Assembly (NCBI GenBank): GCA_023145535.1 | Contig: JAGLDQ010000231.1 | Coordinates: 1 to 6,737 of the forward strand | Direction: 5' to 3' | From: Cocleimonas sp. | Lineage (GTDB): Bacteria; Pseudomonadota; Gammaproteobacteria; Thiotrichales; Thiotrichaceae | Length of the DNA stretch: 6,737 nt | Shown: positions 1-5,994 of the stretch, piece by piece | How the letters are laid out: every line of letters starts with the position of its first letter | Numbering within the stretch: position 1 is the first letter of the stretch | Made by a program: the position numbers and the translations under genes | The notes under the pieces: model-generated | What the model was told of the DNA's origin: nothing | The model's input: only the letters and a program-made list of their open reading frames with translations | The model's database searches: none

Positions 1-1655
1 TCACCTGGCGAGGCAAAGGGTAATTTATCAATAATCACACAGCTTAATGCCGCACCGCGCACATCAACCCCTTCCCAAAAACTACTGGTTCCTAGCAAGA
101 CGGCATTACCAAAATCACGAAATTTTTCAATCATATCCGCTTGCGAAGAATCACCCTGTACTAAGATTGGATAATCAATTTCATCTTCCAGTAATTCTGC
201 CGCTTCATTCAGCGCACGATAGCTGGTAAATAACATAAAGGTGCGCCCTCCCGCCGCTTTAATGACAGGCAATGCAGCTTCTACCACCGACTCTACAAAA
301 TTATGTTGCTGCGGCTCAGGCATATTAGGGGGCGCATAGAGCAGACTATGATGCCAATAATCAAAAGGGCTATCGAGCAATAATTCTGTGGGTTGCTCCA
401 TGCCAATACGCTGAGTGAAATGGTCAAATGATTGCTGTACCGCAAGAGTCGCTGAGGTCAGTATCCACGCACACTGCCATGTTTCTAGTTGTTTTTTAAA
501 GGGTTCTGCAATATCCAATGGTGTCGATACTAATGAAAAGGAACGCGTGAAGGTTTCATACCATTGCACTGTATTTTCTTTGGGATTATTAAGTCGATTC
601 AGTTTATTGTTGAGATCCACCAAACGCTCAAAGCAAGACTCCAGTTCTTTACTCCGCTCGGCGGCATGCTCCATAATATTGAGCAATTGAGTGAGTATCT
701 CATCAAGATGCTGCATTTCTTTTTGAATCGCAGGTTTAGTGCTAATTTTATACCACGGCTCACGTAATCCAGGTTTATCCATTGCCAAGCGAAGATCGGC
801 GATACACTTATCCAGTTCGCGCAGACTGTCCCGCAACGTTGGCATATCAGAGGCATTTGCTAAACTTTCCGCCAAAATATCACGGGATAGTTCTAAAATT
901 TGACGACTACTCAGCACATCACTAAAAAAGGTTGAAGCAATTTCAGGGAGTTGGTGTGCTTCATCTAAAATCACGGCATTAGCACTCGGCAATAGCTCCC
1001 CAAACCCTTCTTCTTTTAGCGCCATATCAGCAAAAAACAAGTGGTGATTTACAACAACCACATCCGCTTCTTGTGCTTTTTTTCGCGCTAATGCAACATA
1101 GCAATCCGTATAATCTTCACATTCTTTGCCCAGACAATTATCAGCCGTTGAGGTGACTGATGACCACACTTCTGCATCACGCGGTACGCTATTTAACTCT
1201 GACACATCGCCAATACGAGTCATTACAGCCCAATCTGCAATACGCTGAATATGCGCAATGGAACGACGATCTTTAAATTGGGCTTCCGCTTGACTACGTT
1301 GCAAACGATACAGACAGAGGTAATTTGCACGACCTTTTAACAAAGCCGTTTTACTGCTAGATTTAAGCGCTTTTTTTACTAATGGTAAGTCTTTAAGAAA
1401 AAGCTGATCTTGGAGCGTTTTACTACCGGTAGAGATAATAATTCGCCCACCAGACGCTAATGCGGGGGCTAAATAGGCAAATGTTTTCCCTACCCCTGTC
1501 CCTGCCTCAATAATAGCGGTGGAATTATTTTGTATTGCAACCGCAACCGCATCGGCCATTTCCTGCTGCTGCGGGCGCGCTTGAAAGTTGTCAATCTGCA
1601 CGGCCAGCGGCCCATCTTCACTTAACAAGCCTTGCCCATTAATTTTTTTATCCAT
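1..1655 (-). CDS. yoaA: YoaA/DinG-family Fe-S ATP-dependent DNA helicase (C-terminus outside window)
   Basis: This is an open frame of 551 codons plus two bases from an ATG at 1655, cut by the window edge. It is an XPD/Rad3-like superfamily 2 helicase. Visible motifs are Walker A EAGTGVGKT (residues 50-58), a motif Ia-like stretch ending in STGSKTLQDQL (75-85), four cysteines placed for a 4Fe-4S cluster (C114, C174, C179, C185), VVNHHLFFAD (about 201-210), the Walker B DEAH box (231-234) and GTSSFWEGVD (about 522-531). The N-terminus and spacing resemble E. coli YoaA (about 640 aa) more than the longer DinG, so roughly 85-90 residues are probably missing. Family members unwind DNA 5'-3'; YoaA acts in replication-fork repair with the clamp-loader subunit HolC. 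The start has a modest AGG 8 nt upstream (1664-1666). The 24-bp gap to the lipoprotein gene points to co-transcription. YoaA rather than DinG is an inference from N-terminal similarity and size. Confidence 0.93.
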   Translation of the reverse strand, partial: MDKKINGQGLLSEDGPLAVQIDNFQARPQQQEMADAVAVAIQNNSTAIIEAGTGVGKTFAYLAPALASGGRIIISTGSKTLQDQLFLKDLPLVKKALKSSSKTALLKGRANYLCLYRLQRSQAEAQFKDRRSIAHIQRIADWAVMTRIGDVSELNSVPRDAEVWSSVTSTADNCLGKECEDYTDCYVALARKKAQEADVVVVNHHLFFADMALKEEGFGELLPSANAVILDEAHQLPEIASTFFSDVLSSRQILELSRDILAESLANASDMPTLRDSLRELDKCIADLRLAMDKPGLREPWYKISTKPAIQKEMQHLDEILTQLLNIMEHAAERSKELESCFERLVDLNNKLNRLNNPKENTVQWYETFTRSFSLVSTPLDIAEPFKKQLETWQCAWILTSATLAVQQSFDHFTQRIGMEQPTELLLDSPFDYWHHSLLYAPPNMPEPQQHNFVESVVEAALPVIKAAGGRTFMLFTSYRALNEAAELLEDEIDYPILVQGDSSQADMIEKFRDFGNAVLLGTSSFWEGVDVRGAALSCVIIDKLPFASPG

Positions 1656-1679
1656 TATTAATGCCTGCACACAGTATAG

Positions 1680-2462
1680 TTATTGACGTTTATTATACTC
1701 ATTTACCTCCGCCATCGCACGGCTATCCCCTGATTTTTTAGCAACTTTAGAAATAAAACGCCAATTTTTATCCGTCATTTCTTGATCATTTGCAGAATAA
1801 TTAATAGCTTTTTTAGCCATCGTAATGGCTTGCTCATAATTACCTTTTTTGTAGTGCAATTCAGCGAGTTGATTCCATAATTTAGAGTTCTGCGGCTCGA
1901 TTCTTAAACCACGCTCCAATTTGCTGATTGCCGCATCAGTGCGCCCTAATTTAGCATCCGCATAGGCACGAACCAATAAGGTTTCTACCGCAGGTGATGA
2001 TCCTGAGCGTCCTGTTCCTCTATCCTCTGCATTTTCTGGAATATTGGCATAAGGGTCAATATCAAGCCCTTCATCTTCTGATTCAGGCACAGTAGCAACC
2101 ACTGGTTTTCTCGCTATCGCTGGCCTGATGACAGGCTTTGGAGCTTGAGTAATTTTAGGCGATGCCCCGCGAGGGTAACGCCCCACAATAGGTGCTTTAT
2201 ATTTAGGTTTAGCGCTTACTTTATAGCGGGGTTTAACAGGCGATCGCCTAACGGGAGCCGCCCTTTTGTATGTATGTGGCACGACCACTTTAGGGGCTTG
2301 TATCTCGGGGATTGTTGGCAAGAGTCTAGGTTTAATAATAACACGTTGAGGGGGCGGTGTAGCTGCTCGCACAGTCGGTTGAGGAGAGCGATCAGCCCTA
2401 TCATTAATACCACTGCAACCACTAAGAAGTAGTATAAAGCTAACAACAATCAATAAACGCAT
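1680..2462 (-). CDS. lpoP: LpoP-like TPR lipoprotein, probable activator of PBP1B
   Basis: This 260-aa protein starts with a lipoprotein signal peptide: a hydrophobic segment (residues 3-13) and lipobox LSGC, with lipidated Cys16. Ser at +2 predicts sorting to the outer membrane. Residues about 28-125 form a Pro/Lys/Arg-rich, low-complexity linker with the repeated motif KPRYK (77-81) and KPKYK (85-89). An acidic patch follows (about 126-138, SEDEGLDID). The C-terminal part (about 158-250) holds TPR-like helical repeats, best seen at 159-190 and 194-227. In Pseudomonas, a TPR lipoprotein encoded next to mrcB (LpoP) activates PBP1B; the architecture and the position downstream of mrcB here match that. 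The linker length suits a tether crossing the peptidoglycan to reach the inner-membrane synthase. The start is supported by AAAGGG at 2471-2476, 8 nt upstream of the ATG. The function is inferred from context and domain layout; the alternative is a generic TPR lipoprotein. Confidence 0.85.
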   Translation of the reverse strand: MRLLIVVSFILLLSGCSGINDRADRSPQPTVRAATPPPQRVIIKPRLLPTIPEIQAPKVVVPHTYKRAAPVRRSPVKPRYKVSAKPKYKAPIVGRYPRGASPKITQAPKPVIRPAIARKPVVATVPESEDEGLDIDPYANIPENAEDRGTGRSGSSPAVETLLVRAYADAKLGRTDAAISKLERGLRIEPQNSKLWNQLAELHYKKGNYEQAITMAKKAINYSANDQEMTDKNWRFISKVAKKSGDSRAMAEVNEYNKRQ

Positions 2463-2610
2463 AAATTACACCCTTTATATAACCCATTCTAATGACACTT
2501 TGCATCACGAACTAACAAAATTATTACACTTATTTTAGTGAACGCAAAGTATCTACACATGCATTACCACAGAACAGGAAACGATACATATATTAGCGTT
2601 ATTTACTTCA
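2463..2610. other. mrcB-lpoP intergenic spacer
   Basis: This 148-bp AT-rich gap separates two co-directional minus-strand genes. It contains a possible lpoP promoter and a weak 5-bp inverted repeat (GCGTT 2596-2600, AACGC 2613-2617). The repeat overlaps the mrcB stop codon and lacks a following T-run, so I do not call it a terminator. No coding potential is seen. The gap is long enough for lpoP-yoaA to have transcription of its own in addition to read-through from mrcB. Confidence 0.5.
2520..2547 (-). promoter_or_regulatory. Possible internal promoter for lpoP-yoaA
   Basis: On the minus strand, TTGCGT (2542-2547) and AATAAT (2520-2525) are separated by 16 bp and lie about 60-85 bp upstream of the lpoP start. 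The -10-like box matches the sigma-70 consensus at 5 of 6 positions and the -35-like box at 3 of 6. In AT-rich DNA such matches occur by chance, so this is only a candidate. Confidence 0.3.
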
Positions 2611-4974
2611 TCAACGCATCAAATTATCAATCCATTTCCCTTTAGGATCTCGATTAGAAGCAGAAGGTGGATTTCTATTTAAATTATCCGCAGGCGATGC
2701 TTTCGGCGCACAGTATCGCCTTTTACGTGGCTTAGTACCACGCAGAAATGGAATCGTTACGGCCTCACCACAGTTAGGGTTATATAATAGACCGGATGCC
2801 TTGTCTATCTTGACATATCTTATCTTTCCTGGACGCTTTGGTTTTAATGGTTTTGTTGGCAATACTTTCATTAAATCTGCCCAGACTTTTAGCGCACCAC
2901 TTCCCCCTGTCAATTTAGTGGGCTTATTGTCATCACGCCCTACCCAAACTGAAGCGACATGCTGACCTGTAAAGCCTGCAAACCAACTATCACGCTTATT
3001 ATTCGTGGTTCCTGTTTTACCCGCTGCATTTTTCCATCTTGGCAACACTTTGGATAAATATTTTGCAGTTCCTGTTCTTGTAATTTCATTCATTACCGAG
3101 GTCAATAAATAAGTAGAACCGGGCGAGGCCACTTGTTTAACGTTCAAGGGATAACGTTTAAGCGTATTGCCGTAGGAGTTCATGACACTGCGAATCGCTT
3201 GCAATGGCGTATACGTTCCCCCAGCCGCAATAGTTTGATACATCTGTTGAACTTGTAAGGGTGATAATTCTAACGCACCTAACAGAACGGAGGGATAGAG
3301 AGGAATATCCGAATGAATACCCACATCATGCAGCATTTCAACAACACGCTCCATGCCTAGTTTAATTCCTATACGTACAGTGGGTGTATTTCGTGACAAT
3401 ATTAGCGCACGCCTTAGTGTAACGACCCCCATATCACGATGATCATAATTACGTGGCTCCCAATAGTCCTTCGTTGCAAGACGCACCTTTACAGGGCCAT
3501 CACTAATCGGCGTTGCTAGATTAAATAACCGAGGGGCTTCCAATGCTGCCAGAAAAACAGCAGGTTTTACTAATGAGCCTATTTGACGCTTGGCATCGAT
3601 CGCTCGATTATAACCTGCATAGCGGGCATCACGCCCTCCAATAATTGCTAAGATCTCGCCACCTTGCACACTACTAATCACCATTGCACCATTTAACTTT
3701 CCGCGAGGAATTCGCTGTGTGCGTTCTAACTGCCTCACTCGGCGACTCAGTACACGTTCACCTATTAACTGTACAATAGGATCCATTGCAGTAAAAATTA
3801 GCAACCCTTCTGTCCGTAAATCCTCTTCATTATAATCACGTTGTAATTGTTTACGCACTAGCCCCAAGTAGGCGGGGAATGGGCTAACACTGGGGGGCGC
3901 GTAAGTGCTAATCCCTAGTGGCATTTGCTTGAAATCACCTGATTCTGCAAGATTAATAACCCCTTCTTTTGCCATAATATCAAGCACCAAATCACGACGG
4001 GCTTTGGCTCTTTCAGGGAAACGGCGAGGATTATAATAGGACGCACCTTTAGCCATACCAATTAACAAGGCAACTTGCTCAGGCTTTAGCTCTTTAATGG
4101 GGCGGTTAAAATAGAACTGCGATGCCAGTCCAAACCCGTGTATTGCGCGTTTTTTATTCTGCCCTAAGTAAATCTCATTGATATAGGCTTCCAGAATTTC
4201 ATCCTTGGTATAATGTAATTCTAGCAATCCCGCCATGATGGCTTCATTTGCTTTACGCTTGATACTACGCTCATTGGAAAGATAGAAGTTTTTAACCAAT
4301 TGCTGCGTTAAGGTACTCCCCCCCTGTACCGTGTGACCTGCTTTTAAGTTAGCAACCATTGCACGCCCGATTGAGCGCGGATTAATACCTAAATGCTCAT
4401 AAAAATATTTATCTTCAACAGCAACCAACCCTTTAATCAACAGCGGCGTAACATCATCTAATCGTGCCAAAACACGGTCTTCATTATGGCTAGGGTAAAA
4501 ATTACCAATAAGAACCCGTTCCATACGCATTAATGTTAATGGATCATCACTATCACTATTGCTGATAGACTTAATGCGCCCTTTTCCAAGAGTCACTTTA
4601 ATTTTTCGCTCTGGCTCCTTATCATCCGCAAATTGAAATCCCCGCGTATGAATAATAAAAGTATTGCCCTTACGAATATACTGCCCCGTATCAATGGGAT
4701 TATTCGTTTTTCGATAGTGGAGTAATTGCAACTCTTTTTCCAAATCCCGCGCATACAAGCCTTTTCCAACATACATTTCCAAAGGGCGAGCAAAGACACG
4801 CGCAGGCAAAGCCCAACGCTTACCTTCAAATTGAGTAGTGACATGATCGTCCAACTTTAAGACGTAAGCGGCCGCTGCAAGCGAGCCAAGCACGATACCT
4901 ATCAACAAGGTAATGCGAAAAATCCGCCAAAATACCTTGAATACAACTTTTAATGCGTTAAAAATACTATTCAC
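2611..4974 (-). CDS. mrcB: Bifunctional penicillin-binding protein 1B (glycosyltransferase/transpeptidase)
   Basis: This 787-aa class A PBP polymerises lipid II into glycan strands and cross-links them on the periplasmic side of the inner membrane. A short cytoplasmic N-terminus is followed by a membrane anchor (about 18-40) and a UB2H-like region (about 50-140), the part that contacts Lpo activators in the PBP1B family. The GT51 domain shows EDKYFYEH (catalytic Glu187), GGSTLTQQ (218-225) and RKANEA with the second Glu, E244. The 57-residue spacing of these Glu residues equals that of E. coli PBP1B (233/290). The transpeptidase domain has SLVK (nucleophile Ser467), SRN (527-529) and KTG (653-655). 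The C-terminal tail is basic and has two cysteines (C735, C755). The UB2H-like region separates it from PBP1A. The start is GTG with an in-frame TAA 27 nt upstream and no good Shine-Dalgarno sequence; no better start is visible. It leads the mrcB-lpoP-yoaA cluster, and the next gene is its probable activator. Confidence 0.97.
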   Translation of the reverse strand: MNSIFNALKVVFKVFWRIFRITLLIGIVLGSLAAAAYVLKLDDHVTTQFEGKRWALPARVFARPLEMYVGKGLYARDLEKELQLLHYRKTNNPIDTGQYIRKGNTFIIHTRGFQFADDKEPERKIKVTLGKGRIKSISNSDSDDPLTLMRMERVLIGNFYPSHNEDRVLARLDDVTPLLIKGLVAVEDKYFYEHLGINPRSIGRAMVANLKAGHTVQGGSTLTQQLVKNFYLSNERSIKRKANEAIMAGLLELHYTKDEILEAYINEIYLGQNKKRAIHGFGLASQFYFNRPIKELKPEQVALLIGMAKGASYYNPRRFPERAKARRDLVLDIMAKEGVINLAESGDFKQMPLGISTYAPPSVSPFPAYLGLVRKQLQRDYNEEDLRTEGLLIFTAMDPIVQLIGERVLSRRVRQLERTQRIPRGKLNGAMVISSVQGGEILAIIGGRDARYAGYNRAIDAKRQIGSLVKPAVFLAALEAPRLFNLATPISDGPVKVRLATKDYWEPRNYDHRDMGVVTLRRALILSRNTPTVRIGIKLGMERVVEMLHDVGIHSDIPLYPSVLLGALELSPLQVQQMYQTIAAGGTYTPLQAIRSVMNSYGNTLKRYPLNVKQVASPGSTYLLTSVMNEITRTGTAKYLSKVLPRWKNAAGKTGTTNNKRDSWFAGFTGQHVASVWVGRDDNKPTKLTGGSGALKVWADLMKVLPTKPLKPKRPGKIRYVKIDKASGLLYNPNCGEAVTIPFLRGTKPRKRRYCAPKASPADNLNRNPPSASNRDPKGKWIDNLMR

Positions 4975-5019
4975 TGTGATTAATTATTGCCATTTTTGAT
5001 GATGGGTAACAGATGACCT

Positions 5020-5047
5020 ATCTTAAGACTAAAGCAAAACCATGCAA
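5020..5047 (-). promoter_or_regulatory. Possible mrcB promoter
   Basis: On the minus strand, TTGCAT (5042-5047) and TAAGAT (5020-5025) are 16 bp apart and about 45-75 bp upstream of the mrcB GTG. The matches to sigma-70 consensus are modest (3 of 6 and 4 of 6). It is the best-placed candidate I see near mrcB, but it is not strong. Confidence 0.25.
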
Positions 5048-5312
5048 CTTTAGTGCAGATATTAAGGAAGATAGCTTTAATGAAGTGTATTTTTGATCGC
5101 GTTATTTCTCTTCTAATTGGTTAATCTCAAGGGTCACAGGGCCATTATCCGCAACGATTTAGATAAGTTAAACAGAAGAAAAAGAGCAAGTCAAAAGTAT
5201 ATCTTACTGTAACTATCCACCAAAGAAAGATAGGAACACATCCCTGATACTTTTAATATATTTTAGCTGATTTTATAAGAATTAGGGGAATAAATTAGGG
5301 TAAATCATCGTA

Positions 5313-5329
5313 ATGAAAGTACATTTCAT
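5313..5329. repeat. Short inverted repeat in the divergent promoter region
   Basis: ATGAAA (5313-5318) and TTTCAT (5324-5329) are perfect inverted copies around a 5-bp spacer. The element sits about 15 bp upstream of the candidate yjgA -35 box. Its size suits a dimeric regulator's operator, but a 6-bp arm is short enough to occur by chance in AT-rich DNA. Confidence 0.3.
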
Positions 5330-5344
5330 CAACTATTCTTCAGA

Positions 5345-5373
5345 TTGAACAATACTTATTCATCACTTAAATT
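5345..5373 (+). promoter_or_regulatory. Possible yjgA-efpL promoter
   Basis: TTGAAC (5345-5350) and TAAATT (5368-5373) are separated by 17 bp, the ideal sigma-70 spacing, and each matches consensus at 4 of 6 positions. Transcription would begin near 5380, giving a leader of about 80 nt before the yjgA ATG. That leader would include the micro-ORF at 5409-5429 and both copies of the 13-bp direct repeat. Confidence 0.35.
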
Positions 5374-5426
5374 ATCAGGTTAAATAAAAGCGGATCAGAT
5401 AGGAGAAAATGTTAGTATCTCGGAGC

Positions 5427-5467
5427 TAACCGTATAAATACCCATTTTGAGTTATTACCGTATGAAT
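5427..5467 (+). repeat. 13-bp direct repeat overlapping the yjgA start codon
   Basis: TAACCGTATAAAT (5427-5439) and TTACCGTATGAAT (5455-5467) agree at 11 of 13 positions with starts 28 bp apart. The second copy contains the ATG at 5462. Such a pair could be a repeated regulator site, an mRNA-level element, or the trace of a small duplication. Function is unknown. Confidence 0.4.
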
Positions 5468-5962
5468 GAAGAAGAACGCGACTACGCAATACGCCCCAAT
5501 AAAGAAGAGCTGAAACGAGAACATAAGGCACTACATACACTGGGTCGAGAGTTAGTTGAACTGCCTGAAGCACTTTTTGCAACCATTCCGCTTTCAGAGC
5601 GCGCAAAGGATCAAATATTCGCAGCTAAAAAGTTTAAAAAATCGGCTCTGCAACGACAACTACGCTTTATTTCTGCTCTGATGCTAGAAGAAGATGCCGA
5701 TGCCATCCGAGAGGCTGTGCGTCTTATTAAGCTGCCACATAAAAAAGAGATTGAACAGTTTCATCAACTAGAAATTTGGCGAGATCAATTAATGGCAGGC
5801 GACAAAACAGTATTTAACGAAATACTTACTACACACCCACTCGCTGATCGCCAACATATCAATCAGCTTACGCGTAATGCAGCGAAAGAAGCAAAACAAA
5901 ATAAACCACCTAAATCCTCTAGAATGCTGTTTAAATACTTACAAGCACTACAACAAAACTAG
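5462..5962 (+). CDS. yjgA: Ribosome-associated protein YjgA/DarP (DUF615)
   Basis: This is a 166-aa, highly charged, largely helical protein from the ATG at 5462. It aligns well with E. coli YjgA (about 183 aa): RELVELPEALFATIPL, ALQRQLRFISALML, AIREAV, QFHQLEIWRDQLM, and the family-typical end NKPPKSSRMLFKYLQAL. YjgA, renamed DarP, binds late 50S precursors and aids large-subunit assembly. The N-terminus is shorter and less acidic than in E. coli. Start choice is uncertain: an in-frame TTG at 5447 would add five residues (MSYYR), and a TAA at 5435 closes the frame above it. Neither start has a clear Shine-Dalgarno sequence; I prefer the ATG. It is followed after 32 bp by efpL, so the two probably form an operon of translation-related genes. 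In E. coli yjgA lies elsewhere, next to pmbA. Confidence 0.92.
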   Translation: MNEEERDYAIRPNKEELKREHKALHTLGRELVELPEALFATIPLSERAKDQIFAAKKFKKSALQRQLRFISALMLEEDADAIREAVRLIKLPHKKEIEQFHQLEIWRDQLMAGDKTVFNEILTTHPLADRQHINQLTRNAAKEAKQNKPPKSSRMLFKYLQALQQN

Positions 5963-5994
5963 AATAATTTATAAGAACAAGGAGAAAAAATAAT

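Larger units (their letters stand above)
4975..5461. other. Long divergent intergenic region between mrcB and yjgA
   Basis: This AT-rich stretch of 487 bp has no gene that I recognise. It must carry the promoters of both divergent operons. Seen in it: a 14-codon plus-strand micro-ORF with an upstream AAGGAAG (5080-5124), two direct copies of AATTAGGG (5280-5287 and 5293-5300), an inverted repeat ATGAAA-n5-TTTCAT (5313-5329), a 6-codon micro-ORF with a strong GGAG (5409-5429), and a 13-bp direct repeat at 5427-5439 and 5455-5467. No tRNA-like or classical riboswitch structure and no hairpin-plus-T-run terminator were seen. It could hold a small RNA or the decayed remains of a gene, but the sequence alone does not show either. 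Confidence 0.6.

Noticed and set aside
47..856. Several open frames of 60-91 codons on both strands (47-229, 415-690, 564-767 plus; 599-856 minus).
   Set aside because: They lie inside the helicase gene, which is open over the whole stretch and carries clear family motifs. The alternative frames show no domain and no ribosome site of note.
2145..2449. Open frames 2145-2432 (plus) and 2216-2449 (minus, other frame) over the lipoprotein gene.
   Set aside because: These are shadows of the Pro/Lys-rich linker region. The lipoprotein frame has a signal peptide, lipobox and ribosome site; the others have none.
2596..2617. GCGTT/AACGC inverted repeat at the end of mrcB as a terminator.
   Set aside because: Only 5 bp, a 12-nt loop, overlaps the stop codon, and no T-run follows on the minus strand.
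4593..4844. 83-codon minus-strand frame inside mrcB.
   Set aside because: It overlaps the UB2H-like coding region of PBP1B out of frame and has no recognisable content.
5102..5158. Minus-strand open stretch reading IVADNGPVTLEINQLEEK then stop, which looks like a protein C-terminus.
   Set aside because: Only 18 codons, an in-frame stop directly upstream, no ATG start, and no family I can name. Probably chance, though a gene remnant cannot be excluded.
5447..5461. TTG at 5447 as the yjgA start (five extra residues).
   Set aside because: Not excluded, but no ribosome site supports it and an in-frame ATG lies 15 bases downstream at the expected family N-terminus.
5412..5606. 64-codon minus-strand frame antisense to the start of yjgA.
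   Set aside because: The plus-strand frame matches the DUF615 family throughout; the antisense frame has no motif.
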